Shown: one piece after another, positions 33,682 to 43,126 of the stretch | Layout: every line of letters begins with the position of its first letter | Position numbering within the stretch: position 1 is the stretch's first letter | Notes under the pieces: generated by a model | What the model saw: the letters and a program-made list of their open reading frames with translations, nothing else | Databases searched by the model: none | What the model was told of the DNA's origin: nothing | DNA from: Eubacteriaceae bacterium | GTDB taxonomy: Bacteria > Bacillota > Clostridia > Lachnospirales > Lachnospiraceae | DNA: 64,000 nt | Direction of reading: 5' to 3' | Assembly: GCA_902362455.1 (NCBI GenBank) | Contig: CABIWJ010000008.1 | Location: 62,001-126,000 of the forward strand | Translations under genes and position numbers: made by a program

Positions 33682-34134
33682 TTATTTTGAAACCATTACT
33701 GTACCCATACCATTCTTTCCATATGTAAGACCTTCATAAACCTTTTCTCTGACCTGCATAACCGGTTTACTGTTATCCTGCTTACTTACAGTTTCAAATG
33801 AATCTCTAAGTTTAATCATCATATCACGTACCACTTCAAGGTTCACGTCCTCTCTCCTAAGCTCTGACTTAAGGAGGCACTCATTTGCAAACATATATAA
33901 ATTCATTAATTCAAATGAAATCTTATATCTGAAGTCGAGTACCGATGACAATTCATTTACAAATTGTCTGGCTTTCCTGACATTACGTACAAAATCGGTA
34001 ACATTACTATTATCAAATGAATCTCTCGCACTGTCAAGATAGTTTATAATAATTTCATAAGTTATAACGACAATCTGAGTTCTGTTCGACTGACTTATAC
34101 GCATAGAAAACTGATTAATCTCTTCTCTCGTCAT
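33682..34134 (-). CDS. fliS: Flagellar export chaperone FliS
   Basis: The 150-residue helical protein binds the C-terminus of newly made flagellin in the cytoplasm and prevents its early polymerisation. The N-terminus EEINQFSMRISQSNRTQIVV and the helical core with ARQFVNELSSVLDF and LMNLYMFANECLLKSELRR match the family. It lies directly downstream of the flagellin gene, as expected. AGAGG precedes the ATG. A hairpin between flagellin and fliS (34176-34198) may lower its expression relative to flagellin. Confidence 0.85.
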   Translation of the reverse strand: MTREEINQFSMRISQSNRTQIVVITYEIIINYLDSARDSFDNSNVTDFVRNVRKARQFVNELSSVLDFRYKISFELMNLYMFANECLLKSELRREDVNLEVVRDMMIKLRDSFETVSKQDNSKPVMQVREKVYEGLTYGKNGMGTVMVSK

Positions 34135-34175
34135 ATTGTCCTCTTTTCCGCAGATGTTTACATCGGAGGAATAGC

Positions 34176-34198
34176 GAGCAAAATTTCAGATTTTGCTC
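34176..34198 (-). other. Intercistronic hairpin between flagellin and fliS
   Basis: Arms gagcaaaat (34176-34184) and attttgctc (34190-34198) make a perfect 9-bp stem with a 5-base loop, extendable with tag/cta. There is no T-run after it on the minus strand, so it probably protects or sets the stability of the flagellin mRNA instead of ending it. The following leader also has a ccgatgt/acatctgcgg pairing next to the fliS SD. Confidence 0.6.
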
Positions 34199-34214
34199 TA
34201 TTTTCCTATTTCTA

Positions 34215-35333
34215 TTACTGTAATAACTGTAATACTTTTTCTGGTAACTGGTTAGCCTGTGCAACCATTGATACACCTGCCTGCTGTAACACATTCTGCT
34301 GTGTGTAATTTGTCATCTCTTCTGCCATATCCACGTCTACCATTCGTGATAATGCCGATGTCATACTTTCCTGTGTCGAATCAAGACTTGTTACGGAGTA
34401 CTCCAATCTATTCTCATACGCACCTAAGTCTGATCGTGCTTTAGATACCCTTGAAACCGCCTCTTCGATAATTGTTATTGCCTTACCACAACTGTCAGAT
34501 GTTGAGAAATCCAGCTGGTCAAGATTCAGCGAATTGCTTGAAATCTCCGGAATAATGATATCCATTGTCTGATTTGCATTTGCTCCAAGCTGAATAGGCA
34601 TTGCCCCAATATTCCAGAGTTCTATTGTCACATCACCTGTAAAATTCTGTTCGGGATCAACTGTACATTCAAATACGAATCCATTTACATCTGTAACTTT
34701 TACCTTATTATTCTCGGATGTAATAACTGCTGTATCACTGAAACCGATTCTGTTACCATCATCATCTGTAAGAAAATCTGCACTTCCATCCCCATTAATA
34801 GTAAGTCCATATTCTCCTGCCAGCACCGTGCTATCATAATATGTAGCTTTAATTCCACTTGTGAGGTTCTTTTCACCGTCTGCATTCTTAACTGTAGCAT
34901 AACTTCTTCTCTGAACTTCACCATTTAATAACTTTGTATTATTGAATTCTGTATCACTTGATATTCTGTCAATTTCTTTCTTAAGTGACTGAATCTCACT
35001 GTTAATATTATTTCTGTCTTCATCTGTAAATGAATCATTTGCGCCCTGTACAGCCAATTCATTCATTCTCTGTAACATAGACTGAATCTCTGCCATTGCA
35101 CCCTCTGCTGCCTGCGTAACAGAAATTCCATCAGATGCATTCATACTTGCTCTGTTGAGATTCTTTATCTGTGTTTTCATCTTCTCTGATATGGCTTTAC
35201 CTGCACCATCATCCTTTGCTGAATTTATTTTATAACCCGAAGATAATCTCTCAAGAGATTTCTGTAGACTTTTTTCTGATTTTGATAAATAACCATTTGA
35301 AATAATGGCTGACATATTTGTTCCAATTCTCAT
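34215..35333 (-). CDS. fliC: Flagellin
   Basis: This 372-residue protein forms the flagellar filament. The conserved D0/D1 N-terminus starts MRIGTNMSAIISN, with LERLSSGYKINSAKDDGAG, and the C-terminus has SVTSLDSTQESMTSALSRMV, then MVAQANQLPEKVLQLLQ. The central variable region (about 160-260) is short and Gly/Thr/Asp-rich. I place the start at 35333, preceded by ATGGAGA; the ATG at 35345 forms part of that SD. Transcription is predicted from a sigma-28 promoter at 35529-35555 with a leader of about 185 bases. It precedes fliS. Confidence 0.96.
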   Translation of the reverse strand: MRIGTNMSAIISNGYLSKSEKSLQKSLERLSSGYKINSAKDDGAGKAISEKMKTQIKNLNRASMNASDGISVTQAAEGAMAEIQSMLQRMNELAVQGANDSFTDEDRNNINSEIQSLKKEIDRISSDTEFNNTKLLNGEVQRRSYATVKNADGEKNLTSGIKATYYDSTVLAGEYGLTINGDGSADFLTDDDGNRIGFSDTAVITSENNKVKVTDVNGFVFECTVDPEQNFTGDVTIELWNIGAMPIQLGANANQTMDIIIPEISSNSLNLDQLDFSTSDSCGKAITIIEEAVSRVSKARSDLGAYENRLEYSVTSLDSTQESMTSALSRMVDVDMAEEMTNYTQQNVLQQAGVSMVAQANQLPEKVLQLLQ

Positions 35334-35520
35334 AGTATTCTCCATTCCGCAGACGTCTTCCTCAGAGGAACCGCGACTTGAATATCGGATTCAGTTCTGC
35401 GATAAAGACTATTTGCGGCGTCTGCGACACAAATAGCCGTGCGAAAGAATTACTGCATCGGTGCAATTCTTTCGCACTGTTCTGAATAATATTTCATACT
35501 TTGCAGCACCTTAAGCATTA
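35334..35520 (-). promoter_or_regulatory. Structured 5' leader of the flagellin mRNA
   Basis: The leader contains two adjacent hairpins: a perfect 13-bp stem (arms 35439-35451 and 35465-35477, core gtgcgaaagaatt) and a 7-bp stem (ctatttg 35409-35415, caaatag 35430-35436). The loop of the second contains cgtctgcg (35419-35426), complementary to cgcagacg (35348-35355) immediately upstream of the flagellin SD, with flanking wobble pairs. Three GGA motifs lie at the SD, as in CsrA-bound leaders. This suggests translational control. Confidence 0.6.
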
Positions 35521-35524
35521 TACT

Positions 35525-38500
35525 TTATTTATCGGTCTGCCCTGCGTATTTCTTAATACTAGAAATATACTCTTTTGCCACTTTGAACAATGTACTCGTT
35601 GTTACTTTATTAACATTTTTGCTATAAGCTCTGTTATTTCCGGCATAGCCTGTATCAGTTTTGCTAAGATTCTTAAGATTTAAACCAAGATTTTCTATCC
35701 GAGCCTTAAACTCCTCGGCAAATCTCTCATAATTCTCATTATCTATTGCATTATCACCAATCATTATAAGTCCCTTTACATCAGTATCATTAATTGTGAA
35801 TTCTGCATTGATGTCCGAATCTTTCATTCTGACAGTGACTTTTCCTTTTTCACTTTCTCCTGTTTCAATAGTAATTTTTACCGTTGATAATTCACCATTA
35901 ATATTAGCCGGCACATAATATGAGTTTCTGGCAGCCGAACGTTTCACATAATTCAGCATTCTGTTTACTGACCTTATGTCTTTAACATCAATATGTGATT
36001 TATTCATAAGAGCTTCCTTAATATCACCTGACATTTCATTAAGCGCAGCATTTAATCTGTCTATATCCAATGTATTAACTTCCGAATTTCCATCTATGTC
36101 TCTCGATAAATCATAATATTCCGTCTCCACGTTAGTGCCATCCGCATTATTAGAAGTACCATCTAATATTTTAGTAATTTTATCTAAATCTCCACTGACC
36201 TTCTCATCATCACATATTCTCTTTATCTTAGAATATGTCTTTCCGCCATTCATCGTATAAAAAGCCAATCCTAATATATTAGAATTGTTCACAACCGTTC
36301 CGTCCTCATAAATATTTAGAAGCGTTTCTTCACTTATCGTCTGTAGACTCTGAACTTCTTCTACCCTGAGTATATCATAATCAGAATTCTGTGTATCTGT
36401 ATCATTATTTTCCGACTTGTTAACTTCTATATTATTCGCTGCCTTATTTGCTCCTATTGTATCAAATGTTGTTTTCTTTGCTCTTTCTAAGAAGCTCTGA
36501 CTGTCGAAATAATCTAACTGCTTATCGATATTACTGTCTGATAATTTAACCTCATCTGATAAGCCAAGTGAATCATCAACTATCATATCATTTCCTGTAT
36601 TATTAAGGCTTCTTGCAGCTGTAAGCAGACTTCTCATAGTCACTTCACTGCCCTGTTTCATAACAGCTCCGATAGCTTTTCTGTCACCCTTTTCTACCAT
36701 TCGGATAAGTCTATATACACCAATATATGCATCTTTATCCTCCTTACTTATTTCTTTGTTCTTCTCAAGTTTCCACAGATATTCACTATATTTTTCCACT
36801 TCGTCAGTGTCCATATTTTCATTAATTTTATCAAGTTCTTCATTAAGAGTCTGAATATCTGTTTTCAGAGGATTGATACCATTTGCAATCAGATATGCAG
36901 TTGTACGTGGTGTCAGATTATCAATAAGCTTTGTCACCTCACTATCTAGTTTCTTAATATCATTTATATTTTTCTCATCAATAATCATCTCATTATATGC
37001 AAGAATTCGAATTGCTCTCTGATTGTCGGTGCTATCTTCAAGCTCCAAATCTTCCAACATTTTATCAATTCCCGTAAATGCTTTCTTTAAAGAATCTCCT
37101 AACTCTCTATCCGGTTTAGTACCTAGTGTATCATAAGCTATCTGTGCTGATTTCAGAATATTTTCCTTAACAGCACCCTCAACCGTAATATCTTCAACAT
37201 TGAATTCTATATTATTATTAAGTACATCTCCAAGCACATATGACGGAATTCTTGCAAATGCTTCCATATAATTTGCAGTTTCATTAAATATTGAAATATT
37301 TTCATCATTTACAACTGTTCCTGTCTCATTGAAGATATTTGTCACGTATTTAACTTCAATATTCTTAAGTTCTTCTACTAATTCCGAAAGTCCTGTTATC
37401 TCAACATTAATTCCATTTTTAATCATTAAAGCACTTGCTTCTACTGTCATCTTAAGTCTTAATTCTTCAAGATTCTTACGTTCAGTAATAATCTTCTTGT
37501 GCATTTCATCGGTAATATTATCTGTACGCTCTTTCGTATATTTGTACGATGTATCTTCCTCCTGACGTTTCATATTAAGAAGTGTAACTTCCTTACCGTC
37601 AGTCACAAGTGTTTCTATCTGCTCATCCGTTCCATTATGAATTATCTCGACAGCTTCTATGGAATCTGATTTAATATCAGAATAATAATTAGCAGATGTC
37701 GAACCTGCACTTAATCCATAAGACACATTTAATGCAATCTTTTGTATCCAGTTATTTTCACTAATTTGATTATTGGAGATATTCTGATTAATCACATCAA
37801 TCTCGCTTAATTTATATAGATTTGCTGCTGTAACAGGTATCTTATCTTCGATAAGCCATTTCGCATTAGACATATTTTCATCATTTATGTCAAAACCATT
37901 TTTATTAAGAATATCTTCTATCTGACCATATAATTCATTCCATTCTTCATCACTAAGTTTCTCATATTTTTCACTTGAGTTGCTACTATTATTGACACTA
38001 TGCTCTGCTGTGTATACATTATCTACAGATAAGTCCATATCATTAACCAGCAGATACTCTGATGCTTCCCTTGATATAGGCTGTAGATTCTGTATCTTAT
38101 CAAGTGTTTCCTTTATCTGGGATGCTCTTGCTCCATACATTTCTTCCAGGTCAGATATGTTAAAATCACCAACAGGTGTATAATTATCGCAATGTGTTGC
38201 TAATTCAATATCGATTCTCTCCGAAACAGTAAGAATACTTTGTGGGCTATCTTTATCAGCTATAATTCCCAACTCTTCATATTTAGAGAATTTCTCTGGC
38301 GTTACGGCCTCGGCAATCTGTTTTAAGGTCTCACCTGTAACCACTAATTCACTCGTTTCACCTACATCTGCTTTATTAACTATTCTATCATAGGCATCTT
38401 TTGTATTCTCTGAACTCTTTATAACATTTTCATCATCCATTTTACTTATCAAAATACTATTCTTGCCTGCGATATCTGATGTCTTACCCATAGCTGATTT

Positions 38501-38638
38501 AACTTGTCCTGCTCTTCCATCAAAAAAAGCCCCGGTACTTTTGGCAAATTCTGCTGAATTACCCTGTACCGAAGCATTTTTCGTTTTCAAATTACTAATA
38601 TCAAATATTTCTGATAAATTACTTCCGTCTATATTCAT
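35525..38638 (-). CDS. Large flagellar-regulon protein with possible FliK-like C-terminus
   Basis: A 1037-residue, acidic, mostly helical protein. No signal peptide or membrane helix is seen. Repeated helical units with the pattern A-x2-L-I/V-x-N-G/D-I/M (for example YLIANGINPLKTDIQTLNEE and LMIKNGINVEITGLSELVEE) run through it. The last 130 residues (VKITIETGESEKGKVTVRM, NAEFTINDT, FAEEFKARIENLGLNLKNL) resemble the FliK hook-length-control domain in strand order and spacing, but this is a weak match. DUF6240-type Lachnospiraceae proteins come to mind. ATG at 38638 follows GAGG. The gene sits between glgB and flagellin under a sigma-28-like promoter. Confidence 0.55.
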   Translation of the reverse strand: MNIDGSNLSEIFDISNLKTKNASVQGNSAEFAKSTGAFFDGRAGQVKSAMGKTSDIAGKNSILISKMDDENVIKSSENTKDAYDRIVNKADVGETSELVVTGETLKQIAEAVTPEKFSKYEELGIIADKDSPQSILTVSERIDIELATHCDNYTPVGDFNISDLEEMYGARASQIKETLDKIQNLQPISREASEYLLVNDMDLSVDNVYTAEHSVNNSSNSSEKYEKLSDEEWNELYGQIEDILNKNGFDINDENMSNAKWLIEDKIPVTAANLYKLSEIDVINQNISNNQISENNWIQKIALNVSYGLSAGSTSANYYSDIKSDSIEAVEIIHNGTDEQIETLVTDGKEVTLLNMKRQEEDTSYKYTKERTDNITDEMHKKIITERKNLEELRLKMTVEASALMIKNGINVEITGLSELVEELKNIEVKYVTNIFNETGTVVNDENISIFNETANYMEAFARIPSYVLGDVLNNNIEFNVEDITVEGAVKENILKSAQIAYDTLGTKPDRELGDSLKKAFTGIDKMLEDLELEDSTDNQRAIRILAYNEMIIDEKNINDIKKLDSEVTKLIDNLTPRTTAYLIANGINPLKTDIQTLNEELDKINENMDTDEVEKYSEYLWKLEKNKEISKEDKDAYIGVYRLIRMVEKGDRKAIGAVMKQGSEVTMRSLLTAARSLNNTGNDMIVDDSLGLSDEVKLSDSNIDKQLDYFDSQSFLERAKKTTFDTIGANKAANNIEVNKSENNDTDTQNSDYDILRVEEVQSLQTISEETLLNIYEDGTVVNNSNILGLAFYTMNGGKTYSKIKRICDDEKVSGDLDKITKILDGTSNNADGTNVETEYYDLSRDIDGNSEVNTLDIDRLNAALNEMSGDIKEALMNKSHIDVKDIRSVNRMLNYVKRSAARNSYYVPANINGELSTVKITIETGESEKGKVTVRMKDSDINAEFTINDTDVKGLIMIGDNAIDNENYERFAEEFKARIENLGLNLKNLSKTDTGYAGNNRAYSKNVNKVTTSTLFKVAKEYISSIKKYAGQTDK
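35529..35555 (-). promoter_or_regulatory. Sigma-28 type promoter of the flagellin gene
   Basis: On the minus strand TAAGAAAT (35548-35555), 11 bases, ACCGATAA (35529-35536) closely matches the sigma-28 consensus TAAAGTTT-N11-GCCGATAA. It overlaps the 3' end of the upstream 1037-codon gene. Confidence 0.75.
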
Positions 38639-38678
38639 GATTGCCGACCTCATTTCTATTCAATATTTTTCATAATGA

Positions 38679-38706
38679 ATATCGGCAGTACACGACAATT
38701 TATTTA
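38679..38706 (-). promoter_or_regulatory. Sigma-28-like promoter of the 1037-residue protein gene
   Basis: On the minus strand GCCGATAT (38679-38686) matches seven of eight sigma-28 -10 bases, with TAAA 16 bases upstream (38703-38706) overlapping the end of glgB. This places the large unknown gene in the flagellar regulon. Confidence 0.6.
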
Positions 38707-40655
38707 GTTTTAGTTTTCTTTCTTGTAGTTCTTCTTACAGGCTTCTTAATTACCTTAGGAGTTCTTAAGATTATAGATTCAAAACCTTTCAAATCAACTG
38801 TAAGCTTGTAATCAAAACCATCCTGCTGCTCACCCTCCGGCATGGCTTCTGCAGTATATTTGACTGAATTATTTCTATATGGATCTTCCGAACTCAGTAC
38901 CACATGATAATCCCCTGGATTAGGAACACCTATTACATACTTTTCTCTCTCAATAGGAGTGAAGTTGCATATAAATGCAAGGCTGTCATTAAATGTATTA
39001 GGAGCTTTTCTGATAAAGCTGAATACACTGTTATCTCCGTCATCACAATTAATCCACCTGTAGCAATTATATTCTGTTGATTCATAAGCATACATTTCAG
39101 GATTCTCTTTATATAAATGTAAAAGCTGTTTTACATATTCTCTTATATCGGCGTGTAATGGTTCTTCTAAGAGATACCAGTCAAGGCTTCTTGTCTCTGA
39201 CCATTCTTCACGCTGACCAAATTCCTGTCCCATAAACAAGAGTTTCTTACCAGGCTGTCCGAGCATAAATGTATATGCTGTCTTTAAGTTGGCTGCCTTA
39301 GTCTCTAAATCACCCGGCATCTTATTAAACATCGAATGTTTAAGATGTACAACTTCATCATGCGATAATACCAGAATGAATTTCTCACTGAATGTATATG
39401 TCATATTAAATGTCATTTTATTATGGTTAAATTTCTTAAAATATGGATCAAGTTGAACATAATCAAGAAAATCATGCATCCAACCCATATTCCATTTGAA
39501 TGTAAAACCTAATCCACCTTCTTCAGGCTTCTTAGTCACATTCGGCCATGCTGTAGATTCTTCAGCTATAAGGAATGCACCCGGATCCCTTCTTTCCATA
39601 ATGCTGTTAAGGTGCTTGAAGAATTCCATAGCTTCAAGATTACCATTTCCACCATATTTATTAGGAACCCATTCTCCTGCTTTTCTTCCATAATCAAGAT
39701 AAAGCATTGAGGCAACTGCATCCACACGTAATGCATCTATATGAAATTTCTCTACCCAGTATAATGCATTAGCTATAAGAAAGTTGAAAACTTCATTCTT
39801 ACCATAGTCGAATACCTTTGTACCCCAATCTTTCTGTTCACCTTTTCTAGGGTCTGCATATTCATATAATGGACTTCCATCAAACATCGCAAGTCCATGT
39901 TCATCTTTAGGGAAATGTGCAGGTACCCAGTCAAGTATTACACCGATTCCTAACTGATGTAGATAATCAACCATATACATAAAGTCTTTTGGTTCACCAT
40001 ATCTTGATGTTGGTGCATAATAACCTGTAACCTGATATCCCCATGATGCATCGAGAGGATGTTCTGATATACCCATTAATTCCACATAAGTATATCCCAT
40101 GTCCTTTACATATTCTCCTAATTCATGTGCTATCTGTCTGTAATTGCAGAATCCATCCATACTGTTTGTATAATCTTTCTTCCACGAACCAATATGAACT
40201 TCATAGATAGAAATAGGCTCATCAACAAGCTTATCTGTATCTTTTGGTTTATTTTTCTTCCATTTATCATCGCCCCATTCATAACCATTAATATTAGTTA
40301 TGACCGATGCATTACCAGGACGCATCTCTGACAGATTCGCATATGGATCTGCTTTATAATGTGTAGCACCATCTCGACCTGTTATAGCATATTTATATAA
40401 ATGTCCCTCGTATACATCTGGAACAAATTTTTCCCATATTCCTGATGTACCAAGTCTGTCCATTATATGTATATAACCATTCCAATCATTAAAGTCACCA
40501 ACTACACTTACGGCTGTAGCATTTGGAGCCCATACTGCAAAATATGTTCCTCTTACTCCATCAACCTCCATTATGTGCGCTCCCAATTTTTCATAAATCT
40601 CATAATGAGATCCGTTTCCGAACAGATATCTGTCTGTTTCTGTTATGACGTTCAT
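38700..40655 (-). CDS. glgB: 1,4-alpha-glucan branching enzyme GlgB
   Basis: A 651-residue enzyme that introduces alpha-1,6 branches in glycogen. A CBM48-type N-terminal domain (YFAVWAPNATAVSVVGDFNDW) precedes a GH13 barrel with YVELMGISEHP, WVPAHFPKDEHGLAMFDG, the nucleophile region DALRVDAVASMLYLDYGR, the acid region FLIAEESTAWP and VLSHDEVVH, then an all-beta C-terminus. The last residues are a basic tail (KKPVRRTTRKKTKTK). GAGGTG precedes the ATG. The other glycogen genes are absent here; it follows the aconitase-family gene by 27 bases and is probably in the same transcript. Confidence 0.97.
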   Translation of the reverse strand: MNVITETDRYLFGNGSHYEIYEKLGAHIMEVDGVRGTYFAVWAPNATAVSVVGDFNDWNGYIHIMDRLGTSGIWEKFVPDVYEGHLYKYAITGRDGATHYKADPYANLSEMRPGNASVITNINGYEWGDDKWKKNKPKDTDKLVDEPISIYEVHIGSWKKDYTNSMDGFCNYRQIAHELGEYVKDMGYTYVELMGISEHPLDASWGYQVTGYYAPTSRYGEPKDFMYMVDYLHQLGIGVILDWVPAHFPKDEHGLAMFDGSPLYEYADPRKGEQKDWGTKVFDYGKNEVFNFLIANALYWVEKFHIDALRVDAVASMLYLDYGRKAGEWVPNKYGGNGNLEAMEFFKHLNSIMERRDPGAFLIAEESTAWPNVTKKPEEGGLGFTFKWNMGWMHDFLDYVQLDPYFKKFNHNKMTFNMTYTFSEKFILVLSHDEVVHLKHSMFNKMPGDLETKAANLKTAYTFMLGQPGKKLLFMGQEFGQREEWSETRSLDWYLLEEPLHADIREYVKQLLHLYKENPEMYAYESTEYNCYRWINCDDGDNSVFSFIRKAPNTFNDSLAFICNFTPIEREKYVIGVPNPGDYHVVLSSEDPYRNNSVKYTAEAMPEGEQQDGFDYKLTVDLKGFESIILRTPKVIKKPVRRTTRKKTKTK

Positions 40656-40682
40656 AAGCTACACCTCACTTAACATTGTATA

Positions 40683-42977
40683 TTACCCTACTCTGTTATA
40701 ATTAATCAAACAACCTTTTAGAATAATTTCTCTCTCGTCATCTGTTAATTCGCCTAATTTCAGAGTAAATTCTTTCATTCCATCTTCTTTTACCACATAA
40801 GCCTTAATCTCTTCTGCTTTATCAGTTACAGCTTTGGCAATCTCTGGAATAAATATATAGTCTCCATTTGCAAATGGAAGCTCGTCCTTCTCATAAATAA
40901 ATGGCAACATTCCCCAGTTGATAAGGTTAGAACGATATCTCTTTGTTGCGTATTCTTTAGCGATATTTGCCCATCCACCAAGAACTTTCTGACATGATGC
41001 AGCCTGTTCTCTTGCTGAACCATCACCCGGTTTAACCGCATATATCGTACTGCCTATTCCGATGTTTTCTCTGGATATATTATTATATGCAGCCTTTATT
41101 GTATTCATTACAGGAGTTAATTCCTCAAATGTTTCACAAGGACATTTACCATTCTCTCTTGCTTCCTCTGCTGCCTTAACAGCCTTAGCTCTTCCTACAT
41201 ATGCAGGATCTTTTCTTGAAAGTGTGAATTCTGCAAGTCCTAATGGGTTAGAACGATATGATGATGTCTCTCCCGATGGAATTAATTCATCTGTTGTTGT
41301 TACAGGATCATGAATCTCTGATACAACCTTTAATAAAAGATTATCTGTTAATGCTACCATCTTTGGCCAGTCCTTAATATTTGGGCCAAATTTAATCTCA
41401 ACTGATGGATCAGCAACACCCTTGCTGTCAAATACTCTGTTCTCATATATTGTCTTATCGAAGAAATATCTTGGATTAGTGAAGTTAACATCAACATCTG
41501 TTGCTGCTGTTAAATATCCCTTGTTAGCCGCTGTAGCTGCAATTGAACGTGCATCCATAAGAGCAACTGAAGCAATCTGGCCATTCTGTAATTTAGAACC
41601 CTCTCTGTTAGGGAAGTTTCTTGTTGAATGTCTGATACTGAATGCATTATTAGCAGGTGTATCTCCTGCACCAAAACATGGTCCGCAGAATGCAGTCTTA
41701 ACAATGGCACCTGTTGCCATAAGGTCTGCAAGTCTTCCGTTTCTTGCAAGTTCTACATAAATAGGTGTGCTTGCAGGATATATACTAAGTGTAAATTCAT
41801 CTGACCCGATGCTTGTTCCCTTAAGTATGTCTGCTGCCGCACAGATATTTTCAAAACCACCGCCGGCACAACCTGCGATAATTCCCTGTTCTACATATAA
41901 TTTACCATTTCTTACTTTATCTTTAAGTTTGAAATCAACCTGTCCGTCTAAACTTACTAATGCTTTCTTCTCACAGTCATCTAAGATGTCCATAAGATTA
42001 GCATTAAGTTCTTCGATTGTGTATGTGTTACTTGGGTGGAATGGCATAGCTATCATTGGTTTGACCTTATCAAGCTCTACATAAACAACACCATCATAAT
42101 ATGCAACATTACCAGGATTAAGTTCTTTATAATCCTCACTTCTGCCATGAATATCATAGAAATCTTTAATCTTATCATCTGTTGACCAGATAGATGATAA
42201 ACATGTTGTCTCTGTTGTCATTACATCGATACCGATTCTAAAATCTGCACTTAACTTAGACACACCAGGTCCTACGAATTCAAGAACTTTATTCTTAACG
42301 TATCCGTTTGCAAATACGGCACCTATAATTGCAAGTGCAACGTCCTGTGGTCCTACGCCCTTAACAGGTTCTCCTGATAAATATACTGCGATAACGCCCG
42401 GCATATTAATATCATATGTCTGTGAAAGAAGCTGTTTAACAAGTTCAGGACCGCCCTCGCCCATAGCCATTGTTCCTAATGCACCGTAACGTGTATGACT
42501 GTCTGAACCTAATATCATCTTTCCACCGCCTGCGAGCATCTCTCTTGCAAACTGGTGAATTACTGCCTGATGAGGTGGTACATATACACCACCATATTTC
42601 TTAGCACATGTAAGGCCAAACATATGATCATCTTCGTTAATCGTTCCACCAACTGCACATAAGCTGTTGTGGCAATTAGTAAGTACATATGGAATAGGGA
42701 ATTTCTCAAGACCGGAAGCTCTTGCTGTCTGGATAATTCCTACAAATGTTATATCATGGGAAGTTAATTTATCAAATTTTATCTGAAGCTTGTCCATATT
42801 ACCTGATGTATTATGGTCTGCAAGGATACCATAAGCTATTGTATTCTTCGCTGCTTCTTCTTTAGTAATATATTCATTACCTAATTTTGATTTAAGCAGG
42901 TTCTCATAATCTCCTGTTGTTTCAACTACTTCTGTACCGTTTAATAAGTAAGCGCCACTCTTACTAAGTGTTACCAT
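40683..42977 (-). CDS. Aconitase-family hydratase
   Basis: A 764-residue member of the aconitase superfamily. The [4Fe-4S] ligands are the Cys in [11 protein letters not shown] and the pair in [19 protein letters not shown]. Other motifs are [20 protein letters not shown] and the swivelling-domain SREQ-like region [20 protein letters not shown]. The domain order resembles AcnA and the E. coli YbhJ-like group of similar length, so it may act on a substrate other than citrate. AGGAGG precedes the ATG. It has its own promoter and is followed by glgB. Whether it takes part in a citrate pathway is not decided by the neighbours. Confidence 0.85.
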   Translation of the reverse strand: MVTLSKSGAYLLNGTEVVETTGDYENLLKSKLGNEYITKEEAAKNTIAYGILADHNTSGNMDKLQIKFDKLTSHDITFVGIIQTARASGLEKFPIPYVLTNCHNSLCAVGGTINEDDHMFGLTCAKKYGGVYVPPHQAVIHQFAREMLAGGGKMILGSDSHTRYGALGTMAMGEGGPELVKQLLSQTYDINMPGVIAVYLSGEPVKGVGPQDVALAIIGAVFANGYVKNKVLEFVGPGVSKLSADFRIGIDVMTTETTCLSSIWSTDDKIKDFYDIHGRSEDYKELNPGNVAYYDGVVYVELDKVKPMIAMPFHPSNTYTIEELNANLMDILDDCEKKALVSLDGQVDFKLKDKVRNGKLYVEQGIIAGCAGGGFENICAAADILKGTSIGSDEFTLSIYPASTPIYVELARNGRLADLMATGAIVKTAFCGPCFGAGDTPANNAFSIRHSTRNFPNREGSKLQNGQIASVALMDARSIAATAANKGYLTAATDVDVNFTNPRYFFDKTIYENRVFDSKGVADPSVEIKFGPNIKDWPKMVALTDNLLLKVVSEIHDPVTTTDELIPSGETSSYRSNPLGLAEFTLSRKDPAYVGRAKAVKAAEEARENGKCPCETFEELTPVMNTIKAAYNNISRENIGIGSTIYAVKPGDGSAREQAASCQKVLGGWANIAKEYATKRYRSNLINWGMLPFIYEKDELPFANGDYIFIPEIAKAVTDKAEEIKAYVVKEDGMKEFTLKLGELTDDEREIILKGCLINYNRVG

Positions 42978-43013
42978 TTTCTCGTCCTCCTAATAATCTC
43001 GTTAGTTAGTTTT

Positions 43014-43042
43014 ATTATACTAATTTTCAAGGGATTATGCAA
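43014..43042 (-). promoter_or_regulatory. Promoter of the hydratase-glgB transcript
   Basis: On the minus strand TTGCAT (43037-43042) and TATAAT (43014-43019) are 17 bases apart. Confidence 0.65.
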
Positions 43043-43082
43043 ACTGTTTTCACACTTTTTATATATTGCCAGAGGGCAAAAT

Positions 43083-43123
43083 ACATAAAACCACTATGCA
43101 TTTGTGCAGTAGTGGTTTTATGT
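43083..43123 (-). terminator. Terminator of the MATE gene
   Basis: A 14-bp perfect stem (43083-43096 and 43110-43123; acataaaaccacta) with inner tgca/tgca pairing, followed on the minus strand by TTTT. It starts just after the MATE stop codon. Confidence 0.82.
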
Positions 43124-43126
43124 TCT

